From NCBI RefSeq assembly GCF_902506145.1, contig NZ_LR733519.1:2271213-2335212 (forward strand): 64,000 nt of DNA, in the 5' to 3' direction. The translations under genes were made by a program, and so were the position numbers. A model generated the notes under the pieces. That model was not told where the DNA came from. It did not search any database and worked only from the letters and a program-made list of their open reading frames with translations. This document shows positions 51,247 through 59,443 of the stretch, in pieces. This DNA is from Burkholderia sp. 8Y. Its GTDB lineage: Bacteria > Pseudomonadota > Gammaproteobacteria > Burkholderiales > Burkholderiaceae. How positions within the stretch are numbered: the stretch's first letter is position 1; each line of letters starts with the position of its first letter.

Positions 51247-52179
51247 ATGCAACGAAGGTTCGACGACCTGCTGCTCGGCAGTATCGAGTTGTTCTGCCTC
51301 GCTGCCGAACTGGAAAGCTTCACGCTCGCCGCGAACGCCGCGAGCGTCAATCCGGCGGCGGTGAGCCGCTCCGTCGCGCGGCTGGAAGAGCGCCTCGGCG
51401 TGCGGCTTTTCGTGCGTACGACACGGCAAATTCGCCTGACGGATTCCGGCAGACGCTATTACGAACGCTGTCGGCAAGCACTCGGCGAACTCGTCGATGC
51501 GGAGCGCGAAGTCACCGGTCAGCAAACCACGCCCGCCGGCGTGCTGCGCATCAGCATGCCGACGCCTTACGGGCATTACCGTGTGTTGCCGCTTCTGCCC
51601 GCGTTTCGCGAGCGTTATCCCGATGTCAGCATCGAGACGCATCTCAGTAACCGCAACATCGAGTTCGCGGAAGACGGCTTCGATCTCGCGATACGCGGCC
51701 GCGCGCCGGACGACTCCACGCTTATCGCCCGCAAGCTCGAAGACGCACAGATGGTCGTCGTCGCGACGCCGGACTATCTGGAGCACGCGGGCGTGCCCGA
51801 GTCGCCCGACGACCTCGCGGCGCACGAGTGCATTCAGTTCGAGCGGCCGAGCAGCGGACGCAACATCGCATGGACGTTTCGCGATGCCGCCGGCGAGACG
51901 GATATCGTCACGCGAGGCGCATACGGATCGTCGGGCGACGCGCTCGCGGGCGTCACGCTCGCGCGCGCGGGCGCGGGCCTCTTTCAGACATACCGCTTCA
52001 TCGTCGAAGAAGACCTGCGTGCAGGGCGCCTCGTGGAAGTGCTGTCCGGCTACCGCAGCACGCGTCCGTTCATCCTGCTTTATCCGCACGCGCGGCACTT
52101 GTCGTCGCGCGTCAGAGTGTTCGTCGATTTTCTCTTTGAACATTTGTCGCGCGCACAGGCCGGACGAAAGCCGCAATGA
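51247..52179 (+). CDS. LysR-family transcriptional regulator
   Basis: 310 residues. Winged helix: ELFCLAAELESFTLAANAAS, VNPAAVSRSVARLEERLGVR, LFVRTTRQIRLTDSGRRYY. The effector domain contains RISMPTPYGHYRVLPLLPAF and FDLAIRGRAPDDSTLIAR. Forty-nine bases after ohrR on the same strand. It converges with the tautomerase/SDR pair and may regulate it; inference from position. Confidence 0.9.
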   Translation: MQRRFDDLLLGSIELFCLAAELESFTLAANAASVNPAAVSRSVARLEERLGVRLFVRTTRQIRLTDSGRRYYERCRQALGELVDAEREVTGQQTTPAGVLRISMPTPYGHYRVLPLLPAFRERYPDVSIETHLSNRNIEFAEDGFDLAIRGRAPDDSTLIARKLEDAQMVVVATPDYLEHAGVPESPDDLAAHECIQFERPSSGRNIAWTFRDAAGETDIVTRGAYGSSGDALAGVTLARAGAGLFQTYRFIVEEDLRAGRLVEVLSGYRSTRPFILLYPHARHLSSRVRVFVDFLFEHLSRAQAGRKPQ

Positions 52180-52183
52180 AGCG

Positions 52184-52423
52184 TCAACCGGCTGCTTTTT
52201 CGGCGAGCTTCTTGCGGTAATCCTGAACCGGCAGTCCGCCCCAGCCCCAGTTTTCCAGCTCGACTTCTTCGATCACGACGAACGTCGCTTCGAGCGGCTT
52301 GTGCAACACGTCGAGCAATAGCTGGCTCGCGCCCGCGATGAGCCGCGCTTTCTCGTCGGCGGTGATGGCATTCGCGCCGGGGCGCGTGCCTTCGCGCGTG
52401 ACCTGTATCGTGACAATCGGCAT
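52184..52423 (-). CDS. 4-oxalocrotonate tautomerase-family protein
   Basis: 79 residues. Starts MPIVTIQVTREGT, with the catalytic Pro at the mature N-terminus (P2), then LIAGASQLLLDVLHKPLEAT and FVVIEEVELENWGWGGLPVQ, close to the PptA/YusQ-like branch. Tautomerises a keto-enol substrate, unknown here. Good AAGGAGG before the ATG. Downstream of and probably co-transcribed with the SDR at 52449. Confidence 0.88.
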   Translation of the reverse strand: MPIVTIQVTREGTRPGANAITADEKARLIAGASQLLLDVLHKPLEATFVVIEEVELENWGWGGLPVQDYRKKLAEKAAG

Positions 52424-52448
52424 GTCAGACCTCCTTTAGCAACGTTAC

Positions 52449-53156
52449 TCAATGCCCCGCGCTCTGGCCGCCATCCACGTGCAGGATTTCGCCGGTGACG
52501 AACGGGGCGCTGTCGAGATACAGAATCGCGTTGACGATATCGCTCATCTCGCCCATGCGCCCCACAGGATGCAGCGCCGACAACGCGGCGTGTGTCTCGG
52601 CAGGATGCATCGGCGACTTGATGACGCCGGGCGATACCGCGTTCACGCGCACGCCTGAACGCGCGTACTCGATGGCAAGCGACTTCGTCGCCGCGTTCAG
52701 ACCGCCTTTCGTCAGCGAAGCGAGCACCGAAGGGACGCCGCTGATCGCGTGATCGACGAGACTGGTCGTGACCGTCACGATATGCCCGCTGCCCGCTTTT
52801 TGCATCTGCGCGATCACGCGCTGCGTGATGTGAAAGAAGCCGTCCACGTTCACGCGCTGAATCGCGGCATAGTCCTCTGCCGTGTATTGCGTGAACGGCT
52901 TCGCGATGAAGATGCCCGCGTTGTTGACGAGCGTGTCGATGCGTCCGAATCGTTCGATGGCGGTCTCGACGATGCGCTCGGCCGTGCCGGCATCGGCGAT
53001 GTCGCCGGGTATCGTGATGAGGTCCTTATCGGCCGATTCGCCGATGGAGCGCGAAGTCGCAATGACGCGATGCCCGCGTTCACGGAAAGCCTTGACGGTT
53101 TCAGCGCCGATGCCTTGCGATGCGCCGGTGACGATAACCACTTTCGATGCGTTCAT
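52449..53156 (-). CDS. SDR-family protein lacking the catalytic tyrosine
   Basis: 235 residues. Rossmann loop TGASQGIG at 10-17 and NNAG at 78-81 are normal. The active-site segment reads SVLASLTKGGL: K150 is present, but the position of the catalytic Tyr (146) is Ala; a Ser (132) remains. The cofactor fold is thus intact with altered catalysis. GAGG before ATG 53156. In an operon with the tautomerase, divergent from ohr. Confidence 0.87.
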   Translation of the reverse strand: MNASKVVIVTGASQGIGAETVKAFRERGHRVIATSRSIGESADKDLITIPGDIADAGTAERIVETAIERFGRIDTLVNNAGIFIAKPFTQYTAEDYAAIQRVNVDGFFHITQRVIAQMQKAGSGHIVTVTTSLVDHAISGVPSVLASLTKGGLNAATKSLAIEYARSGVRVNAVSPGVIKSPMHPAETHAALSALHPVGRMGEMSDIVNAILYLDSAPFVTGEILHVDGGQSAGH

Positions 53157-53325
53157 GATGAGCCTCATGCAGTGTGAGTGTCGGCTTCTCGAGCCGTTCG
53201 AATCGATGGATTCGATGGAGGCACACTGTAGGCGCGTACCGTTTCGCCGCGAACACCCATCGCGGACAAACACTCTTGCGTTTCAGGAACAAGAGCGACG
53301 CTATGGCCGACTTAAGCAAAAGCAA

Positions 53326-53354
53326 TTGACACCCGAAAGCGGGTCATGCAGTAT
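53326..53354 (+). promoter_or_regulatory. Candidate promoter for ohr
   Basis: TTGACA at 53326-53331, a 17-base spacer, and CAGTAT at 53349-53354. The spacer holds ACCCG/CGGGT, a 5-bp inverted repeat that could serve as part of a regulator site. Confidence 0.45.
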
Positions 53355-53416
53355 GGCGCAACCGATTAGATCGCATCCGATTGATTCGGCAACGTTCATT
53401 CACTGAGGCAAACATC

Positions 53417-53836
53417 ATGTCCAACATCGACAAAGTGCTCTACACCGCCAAGACCCATACCTCGTCCGGTGGCCGCGACGGCACCGCGCGCAGCTCCGAC
53501 GGGCGGCTCGATATCGAACTGTCGTCGCCCGGCAGCGCAGGCAAGGGCACCAATCCGGAGCAACTGTTCGCAGCGGGCTGGTCGGCGTGTTTCATCGGCG
53601 CAATGGGGCTTGCGGCGCGCAAGATGAAGGTGACGTTGCCGCCGGATTTGTCGGTAGACGCGGAAGTGGATCTCGGCATGACCGGCGACGCGTATCTGCT
53701 CGGCGCGCGCCTTAATGTGAGCCTGCCGGGTATCGAGAAGGAGATCGCGCGTGCGCTCGTGGATGCCGCGCATGAGACGTGCCCGTACTCGAAGGCCACG
53801 CGCGGCAACATCGAAGTGGCAATCAACCTCGTGTAA
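53417..53836 (+). CDS. ohr: Organic hydroperoxide resistance protein
   Basis: 139 residues, normal Ohr length. Reactive cysteines C58 (GWSACFIGAM) and C122 (ETCPYSKATRGN) and the RDGTARSSDGRL and NPEQLFAAGWSACF motifs are intact. Thiol peroxidase that reduces organic hydroperoxides using lipoylated proteins. Start at ATG 53417; an in-frame ATG twelve codons upstream is less likely. Presumably repressed by OhrR (50739). Confidence 0.93.
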   Translation: MSNIDKVLYTAKTHTSSGGRDGTARSSDGRLDIELSSPGSAGKGTNPEQLFAAGWSACFIGAMGLAARKMKVTLPPDLSVDAEVDLGMTGDAYLLGARLNVSLPGIEKEIARALVDAAHETCPYSKATRGNIEVAINLV

Positions 53837-53846
53837 CGAAGGTCAG

Positions 53847-54329
53847 CTATTGAGCCCTGACGCCGATCGTTTTCTCGAAGCAGCAGGCGTCGGGCTGATG
53901 AACATAGATGCCGTAGCGGCCGGCCGGCGTGAAGCCGTTGCGCTGGTAGAACGCAATGGCGCGCCGATTGAACGACCGCGTTTCCAGCAAGAGCTTGTGG
54001 TAGCCGGCCGCCGCCGCATCCGCTTCGAGCTGCGTCAGAATGGCTTTCCCCACACCGCACGTTTTCGGCCTGCTGTAGAGGCGCTTCAGTTCCGCCACGC
54101 CGTAGTCGAAGCGCCGGAATGCACCACATCCGAGCGCGAATCCTTGCGCCGTTCGAGCGACGACGAACGCGCCGCGCGCCGAACATACATCTTCGAGGCA
54201 GAAGCGGCTCTGGCCGCTGTCGCCCGAAAAGACGGCCAGCATGGCGCTCAGTTCGTCGAGCAGGGCTTGGGCGTCCAGCGACCACGGGTCTTCACGTCGG
54301 ACAAGAATGGCGGTTTCGAAGGGCGTCAC
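53847..54329 (-). CDS. GNAT-family N-acetyltransferase
   Basis: 160 residues. Acetyl-CoA-binding loop in YSRPKTCGVGKAILTQLEAD, then the terminal motif LLLETRSFNRRAIAFYQRNG and FTPAGRYGIY. Acceptor unknown. GTG 54329 has AAGGAG eight bases upstream and is preferred to an ATG 19 codons earlier, which lacks a site. Convergent with ohr, 10 bases apart. Confidence 0.85.
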   Translation of the reverse strand: MTPFETAILVRREDPWSLDAQALLDELSAMLAVFSGDSGQSRFCLEDVCSARGAFVVARTAQGFALGCGAFRRFDYGVAELKRLYSRPKTCGVGKAILTQLEADAAAAGYHKLLLETRSFNRRAIAFYQRNGFTPAGRYGIYVHQPDACCFEKTIGVRAQ

Positions 54330-54401
54330 GGCGAGGGCTCCTTGGCTTGGTCTGCGGTAGCTTCGAGCACGAGCCGAGCAAACCATGGTCCCGAAACCGC
54401 C

Positions 54402-55343
54402 TCAGGAGACGTTTGAAACGCGCGTTCGATCATTGAGCAGCGCGATGAACCGTTCGGCCATCGGCGAGAGCACGCCGGTCTTGCGCGTCACGATGCCGTA
54501 AGTCTGCGAAGGCGAGCGCAGCGTCACTGGAAGAATGCGCAGCATCTTGTGCTGCGCGAAGAAGTTCGCGATGTCGGTCGGCAACAAGGACACGAGGTCC
54601 TTGCTCTGATTCAGCAACGCCACCGTGACGAACGTGGATGCCGTCGAAATCGTGTTAGTCGGCATGTCCACTCCAGCGAGGTCCATCTCCCGTTCGAGCA
54701 GTTCGCGCAAGGGCATCTGGCTCGGATACGTGACCCAGCGGCAGTGCGCGAGATCGCGCATCTCCATGTGGCTGCGCGGCTTCGTCGCGTGCCGGTAGCC
54801 GACGACGACGGAGAGCGGTTCATCCGCGAGCTTCCAGTAGCGATATTTCGATGGCTGCTCGCTCACCGCCGATCGGCCGATGACGAGATCGAGATGCCCT
54901 TCGTCGAGTTGCAGCAGCATGCGCGCGCTCGTGTCCTCGACGATTTCCACCGATACGTGCGGCTGGTCCGCGTGCAACGCGTCGAGCGCGGGCACGACGA
55001 CAGCCGGTATCGCACCCATGATCGCGCCGATGGCGAGACGCCCGCCGCGCCCCGACTGAATCTCGGCAATGTCCTGACAAAGCAGCGTCAAATCGGTTGT
55101 CAGGAGCCGCGCGTATTGAATCACCCGATGCCCATACTGATTCGGAAGCATGCCGCTTGCCGAACGTTCGAAGAGCGCCGTGTCGAACAGGGCTTCCAGT
55201 TCGTGCAACGCCTTGCTGGCCGCCGATTGCGTGATGGCCAGCACCGCCGCGGCCTTGTGCAGCGACTTGTGTTCGTCGAGCGCAATCAGCAATTGAAGCT
55301 GTTTCATTCTGAGTCGCGACAGCAACATCTGGACCGTGTTCAT
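54402..55343 (-). CDS. LysR-family regulator of the sugar-acid cluster
   Basis: 313 residues. Helix-turn-helix (LRMKQLQLLIALDEHKSLHK, ITQSAASKALHELEALFDTA) and effector domain (GGRLAIGAIMGAIPAVVVPA, DLVIGRSAVSEQPSKYRYWK). Typical of LysR proteins next to aldonate or aldarate operons. Divergent from the UxaA-type gene with 129 bp between. Start taken at ATG 55343; ATG 55403, 20 codons upstream, is also possible and has GGGA before it. Confidence 0.87.
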   Translation of the reverse strand: MNTVQMLLSRLRMKQLQLLIALDEHKSLHKAAAVLAITQSAASKALHELEALFDTALFERSASGMLPNQYGHRVIQYARLLTTDLTLLCQDIAEIQSGRGGRLAIGAIMGAIPAVVVPALDALHADQPHVSVEIVEDTSARMLLQLDEGHLDLVIGRSAVSEQPSKYRYWKLADEPLSVVVGYRHATKPRSHMEMRDLAHCRWVTYPSQMPLRELLEREMDLAGVDMPTNTISTASTFVTVALLNQSKDLVSLLPTDIANFFAQHKMLRILPVTLRSPSQTYGIVTRKTGVLSPMAERFIALLNDRTRVSNVS

Positions 55344-55415
55344 CGGCGAGTGGCGGGGCAAGTAGAAGAAGTGATCGGGGGATGGAAACAATTCAATATA
55401 CATGCCGCATCCCAC

Positions 55416-55431
55416 AACCGTATAGTCGGTT
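55416..55431. promoter_or_regulatory. Inverted repeat, LysR-site candidate
   Basis: AACCG TATAGT CGGTT: 5-bp arms with a 6-base spacer between the divergent LysR and UxaA genes. Its shape fits a LysR-type recognition site. Confidence 0.45.
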
Positions 55432-55450
55432 CCGGAGACGACACTCGAGA

Positions 55451-55466
55451 AACCCGGTTCCGGGTT
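55451..55466 (+). promoter_or_regulatory. Palindrome just ahead of the UxaA-type start codon
   Basis: AACCCGG TT CCGGGTT, 7-bp arms, ends six bases before the ATG, where a ribosome binding site is expected; no other purine-rich site is visible. It may be an operator or an RNA hairpin controlling translation. Confidence 0.45.
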
Positions 55467-55472
55467 CACATC

Positions 55473-57047
55473 ATGCAGAACGCAAGCCAGAACATAACTG
55501 GCCGGCTCGACGAAGCCCGGCCACGATCCCCCGTGATTCGCCTTCACCGTGACGACGACGTGGTCATCGCGCGAGAGCAGCTTGTCGGCGGCGCGCGTCT
55601 CGCCGAAGAGGGCATCACCGTATCCGGACTCATTCCGCCAGGCCACAAGATCGCGACGCGCGCCATCGGGCAAGGCGAAGCGGTGCGGCGCTACGGCCAG
55701 ATCATCGGCTTCGCGAGCCGCGCGATTGCGCCGGGCGAGCACGTTCACACGCATAACGTGGCGATGGGCGAATTCGATCGCGACTACGCGTTCAGTGCGG
55801 GCGCGCGTGCCACGCAGTACGCGCAGGCGCCCGCCACGTTCAACGGCATCGTGCGACCGGATGGGCGCGTCGCGACGCGCAATTACATCGGCATTCTCAC
55901 GTCGGTCAACTGCTCGGCGACGGTTGCCCGCGCGATTGCCGACCACTTTCGCCGCGACACGAATCCCGCGAGCCTCGCCGCCTATCCGAATGTGGACGGC
56001 GTCGTCGCGTTGACGCATGGCGCCGGCTGCGCGGTCGACCCCGAAGGCGAGGGCCTGGCGATGCTGCAGCGAACGCTCGGCGGCTATGCGATGCACGCGA
56101 ACTTCGCGGGCGTGCTCGTGATCGGCCTCGGCTGCGAAACGAACCAGATTTCGCGCATGCTGGAGACGCAGGGCCTCACCGAAGCGCCGTTTCTGCAGAC
56201 GTTCAGCATTCAGGAGACAGGCGGCACCGCGAAGACGGTGGCGCATGGCATCGGAGTGGTCAAGGGCATGCTGGCCGAGGCGAACCGCGTGGAGCGCCAG
56301 CCCGTGCCGGCCTCGCATCTGATCGTCGGACTGCAATGCGGCGGTTCCGATGGCTATTCGGGCATCTCGGCGAACCCGGCGCTCGGCGCGGCCGTGGACT
56401 TGCTCATCGCGCACGGCGGCACCGCGATTCTTTCCGAAACGCCCGAGATTTATGGTGCCGAACACTTGCTGACGCGACGCGCGATCAACCGCGACGTCGG
56501 CGAAAAGCTCGTTGCGCGCATCCACTGGTGGGAAGACTATTGCGCGCGCAACCGCGCGGCGATGAACAACAATCCGTCGGCGGGCAACAAGGCGGGCGGT
56601 CTCACCACCGTGCTCGAAAAGTCGCTCGGCGGCATCGCGAAGGCCGGCAATACGAACCTCGTCGAAGTCTACGAATACGCGCAGCCCGTGCATGCGAAGG
56701 GCCTCGTGTTCATGGATACGCCCGGCTACGATCCGATCTCCGCGACGGGGCAGGTCGCAGGCGGCGCGAACCTCATCTGCTTTACGACCGGACGCGGCTC
56801 GGCCTACGGCTGCGCGCCGTCGCCATCGCTCAAGATCGCGACGAACGACGCGCTGTGGAACCGCCAGCAGGAAGACATGGACCTGAACTGCGGCGCCATT
56901 CTGAGCGGCGAGAAGAGCATCGAGGAAATGGGCGAAGCCCTCTTCGAGCTGATGCTCGCGACCGCATCCGGCGAGCGTACTCGCAGCGAAATCCACGGCT
57001 ACGGCCAGAACGAATTCGTGCCCTGGCAGATCGGCGCGATCACCTGA
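55473..57047 (+). CDS. UxaA-family sugar-acid dehydratase (altronate/galactarate type)
   Basis: 524 residues combining an N-terminal SAF domain (about 15-90: VIRLHRDDDVVIAREQLVGG, IIGFASRAIAPGEHVHTHNV) with the large UxaA/GarD domain (YIGILTSVNCSATVARAIAD, LTHGAGCAVDP, GLQCGGSDGYSGISANPALG, NNNPSAGNKAGGLTTVLEKS, FTTGRGSAYGCAPSPSLKIA). Fe/Mn-dependent enzyme that removes water from an aldonate or aldarate to give a 2-keto-3-deoxy acid. Length matches GarD and UxaA. Which acid is unknown. First gene of the cluster. Confidence 0.87.
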   Translation: MQNASQNITGRLDEARPRSPVIRLHRDDDVVIAREQLVGGARLAEEGITVSGLIPPGHKIATRAIGQGEAVRRYGQIIGFASRAIAPGEHVHTHNVAMGEFDRDYAFSAGARATQYAQAPATFNGIVRPDGRVATRNYIGILTSVNCSATVARAIADHFRRDTNPASLAAYPNVDGVVALTHGAGCAVDPEGEGLAMLQRTLGGYAMHANFAGVLVIGLGCETNQISRMLETQGLTEAPFLQTFSIQETGGTAKTVAHGIGVVKGMLAEANRVERQPVPASHLIVGLQCGGSDGYSGISANPALGAAVDLLIAHGGTAILSETPEIYGAEHLLTRRAINRDVGEKLVARIHWWEDYCARNRAAMNNNPSAGNKAGGLTTVLEKSLGGIAKAGNTNLVEVYEYAQPVHAKGLVFMDTPGYDPISATGQVAGGANLICFTTGRGSAYGCAPSPSLKIATNDALWNRQQEDMDLNCGAILSGEKSIEEMGEALFELMLATASGERTRSEIHGYGQNEFVPWQIGAIT

Positions 57048-57107
57048 ACGCGTACTACAGGCCCGGTCCGAGCCGGCACCCAACCCATAAACATCGTCGT
57101 GCTAACC

Positions 57108-58031
57108 ATGCCAAACACTCCCTCTTATCGCGGTGTCTTTCCGGTCGTTCCTACCATTTTCGACGAAGCCGGACGACTCGATCTCGAAGGCCAGAAGCGT
57201 TGCGTCGACTTCATGATCGATGCCGGTTCGAACGGCCTGTGCATTCTCGCCAACTTCTCGGAGCAATTCGCGTTGTCGGACGACGAACGCGACTCCGTCA
57301 TGCGCGTGGTGTTGCAACACGTGGCGGGACGCGTGCCCGTCATCGTGACGACGACGCATTTCAGCACCGACGTGTGCGCGCGCCGTAGCCGCGCCGCCCA
57401 AGACGCGGGCGCCGCGATGGTCATGGTGATGCCGCCGTATCACGGCGCGACCATTCGCGTGACCGAGAAAGGCATCTTCGAATTCTTCGGCAAGGTCTCG
57501 GATGCGATCGACATTCCGATCATGATTCAGGACGCGCCGGTCGCCGGCACGCCGCTGTCCGCGCCGTTCCTCGCACGCATGGCGCGCGAAATCGAGAACG
57601 TCGCGTACTTCAAGATCGAAACAGCGCAGGCCGCCTCGAAGCTGCGCGAGCTCATCGAACTGGGCGGCGATAGCGTCGTCGGTCCCTGGGACGGCGAGGA
57701 AGCCATCACGCTCATGCCCGATCTCGAAGCCGGCGCGACAGGCTCGATGACAGGCGGCGGCTATCCCGACGGCATCCGCAAGATCGTCGATGCGTACGCG
57801 AGCGGTGACAAGGAGCAGGCTGCATCGCTGTATCAACAGTGGCTTCCGCTCATCAACTACGAGAACCGCCAGTGCGGGCTTGCTGCCTGCAAGATTTTGA
57901 TGAAAGAAGGCGGCGTGATCCGCTCGGACGCGGTGCGTCACCCGTTCGCGCCCGTGCATCCGAAGACGCGCGACGGCCTGCTCGACGTCGCGCGCCGGCT
58001 CGATCCGCTCGTGCTGCGCTGGGGCCACTAA
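57108..58031 (+). CDS. DapA-family lyase/dehydratase (2-keto-3-deoxy-acid type)
   Basis: 307 residues. TIM-barrel pyruvate-type aldolase family: YRGVFPVVPTIFDEAGRLD, GSNGLCILANFSEQFALSDD, PVIVTTTHFSTD, MPPYHGATIRV, IMIQDAPVAGTPLSA and the Schiff-base lysine in VAYFKIETAQAA. It resembles L-2-keto-3-deoxyarabonate dehydratases, which give 2-oxoglutarate semialdehyde, but cleavage to pyruvate plus an aldehyde is also possible. ATG 57108 has no strong site; a GTG three codons upstream is open. Follows the UxaA-type gene. Confidence 0.87.
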   Translation: MPNTPSYRGVFPVVPTIFDEAGRLDLEGQKRCVDFMIDAGSNGLCILANFSEQFALSDDERDSVMRVVLQHVAGRVPVIVTTTHFSTDVCARRSRAAQDAGAAMVMVMPPYHGATIRVTEKGIFEFFGKVSDAIDIPIMIQDAPVAGTPLSAPFLARMAREIENVAYFKIETAQAASKLRELIELGGDSVVGPWDGEEAITLMPDLEAGATGSMTGGGYPDGIRKIVDAYASGDKEQAASLYQQWLPLINYENRQCGLAACKILMKEGGVIRSDAVRHPFAPVHPKTRDGLLDVARRLDPLVLRWGH

Positions 58032-58032
58032 G

Positions 58033-58056
58033 CACTCAAGCACTCAAGCACTCAAG
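58033..58056 (+). repeat. Three perfect tandem copies of an 8-bp unit
   Basis: CACTCAAG three times in a row, between the DapA-type and transporter genes, immediately after the DapA stop. Such short arrays can change length by slippage and so alter the spacing between these two genes. Confidence 0.85.
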
Positions 58057-58113
58057 CATGAACTTCGGGCGATTCCGCTCGAAGACATAAGAAACTGGTT
58101 AGGAGACCGGACA

Positions 58114-59418
58114 ATGAATGTGTCCAGCAGTAGCAGCGTGCAAGCCGCAAAAATGACGAATGTCCGGTGGAAGATCTTTCTTCTGCTGCTGACGCTCGTG
58201 TCCATCAACTACATCGACCGTGCGGCGCTTTCGGTGGCGATGCCCGCCATTTCGCAAGAGTTCAGCCTCACGCCGGAACGTCAGGGCCTCATTCTGAGCT
58301 CCTTTTTCTGGACCTATCTGTTCATGCAGGTTCCTTCGGGCATGCTGGCAGACCGACTCAAGCCGCGTGCGCTGATTGCCATTGCAACCGTCGGCTGGGG
58401 CTTCTTTCAGGCACTCGGCGCGCTGAGCACCGGCTGGTTCCTGCTCTTGCTGACGCGTCTCGGCCTCGGCGTGACCGAAGCGCCGATCTATCCGGGCGGC
58501 GGCAAGCTCAATGCGCTGTGGCTCACGCAGAACGAAAAGACGCGCGGCGCGGCGCTGCTGGATGGCGGCAGTGCGCTGGGTTCGGGCGTCGGCGCGGTGG
58601 TCGTGGCGACGCTGATGACGGTGCTCGGTTCGTGGCGCGCGGCGTTCGTCGTCGCGGGCGTTGGCACCATTCTGTGCGGTGTGTGGGCATGGTGGTATAT
58701 CCGCAATACGCCGCGCGAGCATCCGTCGATCAGTGACGAGGAAGTCGCCTACATCGAGCGGGCGCACGCCGAGGAAGACGCGAACGAGCCGAAGGTCGCA
58801 TCGGGCGGATCGCTGTTCCGTTTCTTCGCCTACCGCTCCGTGTGGGGCATGTGCCTGAGCCATACCTGCACCAACCTGATCTTCTTCGGGCTGATGACGT
58901 GGCTGCCGACGTATCTCTTCAAGGTTCACGGCTTCGACCTGAAGTCGCTGGGCGGCGCGACGTTCCTGATCTTCTTCTGCGGCTTCGTGGGTGAAGTGCT
59001 GGGCGGTCAGCTCGCCGACAAGTGGAAAGCGTCGGGCGCGGGCGCGAACGTCGTGTATCGCTCGATGATGATCATCGGCGCGGCGGCCGTCGCGTTGTCG
59101 ATGCTCGGCGTCGCGTTTGTCAAGTCGCCGGTCATGGTCGTGGGCCTGCTGTGCGTCGCCTTGTTCTTCCTGCGCTGGAACGGCGGCTGCAACTGGGCGA
59201 CGCCGGCCATGCTCGCCACCCGTGCGCGCGCCGGCACGCTCAACGGCATCATGAATTTCGTCGGCAATATCGCGGGCATCTTTGTGCCTATCTTCATCGG
59301 CTTCATCGTGCAGACGACGGGTTCCTATTTCCTCGCGTTGATGTTCTTCGTCGCGGTGGCGGCGTTCCAGGTGTTGTCGGTACTCAACATCAACTATCAA
59401 CGCAAGCTGCCGGTATAA
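58114..59418 (+). CDS. MFS transporter, anion:cation symporter (glucarate/galactonate) type
   Basis: 434 residues with twelve membrane helices. Opening WKIFLLLLTLVSINYIDRAA, then LSVAMPAISQEF, QVPSGMLADRLKPRALIAIA, GVTEAPIYPGGGKLNALWL are the ACS-family signatures (GudP, GarP, DgoT). Moves an organic-acid anion inward with protons or cations. The substrate is presumably the sugar acid used by the flanking enzymes. GGAG is upstream of the ATG. Confidence 0.92.
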   Translation: MNVSSSSSVQAAKMTNVRWKIFLLLLTLVSINYIDRAALSVAMPAISQEFSLTPERQGLILSSFFWTYLFMQVPSGMLADRLKPRALIAIATVGWGFFQALGALSTGWFLLLLTRLGLGVTEAPIYPGGGKLNALWLTQNEKTRGAALLDGGSALGSGVGAVVVATLMTVLGSWRAAFVVAGVGTILCGVWAWWYIRNTPREHPSISDEEVAYIERAHAEEDANEPKVASGGSLFRFFAYRSVWGMCLSHTCTNLIFFGLMTWLPTYLFKVHGFDLKSLGGATFLIFFCGFVGEVLGGQLADKWKASGAGANVVYRSMMIIGAAAVALSMLGVAFVKSPVMVVGLLCVALFFLRWNGGCNWATPAMLATRARAGTLNGIMNFVGNIAGIFVPIFIGFIVQTTGSYFLALMFFVAVAAFQVLSVLNINYQRKLPV

Positions 59419-59443
59419 CCAGAAAGACAGCAGGAGAGCTGTA

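Noticed and set aside
54549..57047. An 832-residue version of the UxaA-type protein starting inside the LysR gene
   Set aside because: The first 308 codons are antisense to LysR and lack domain character; the ATG at 55473 gives the family length.
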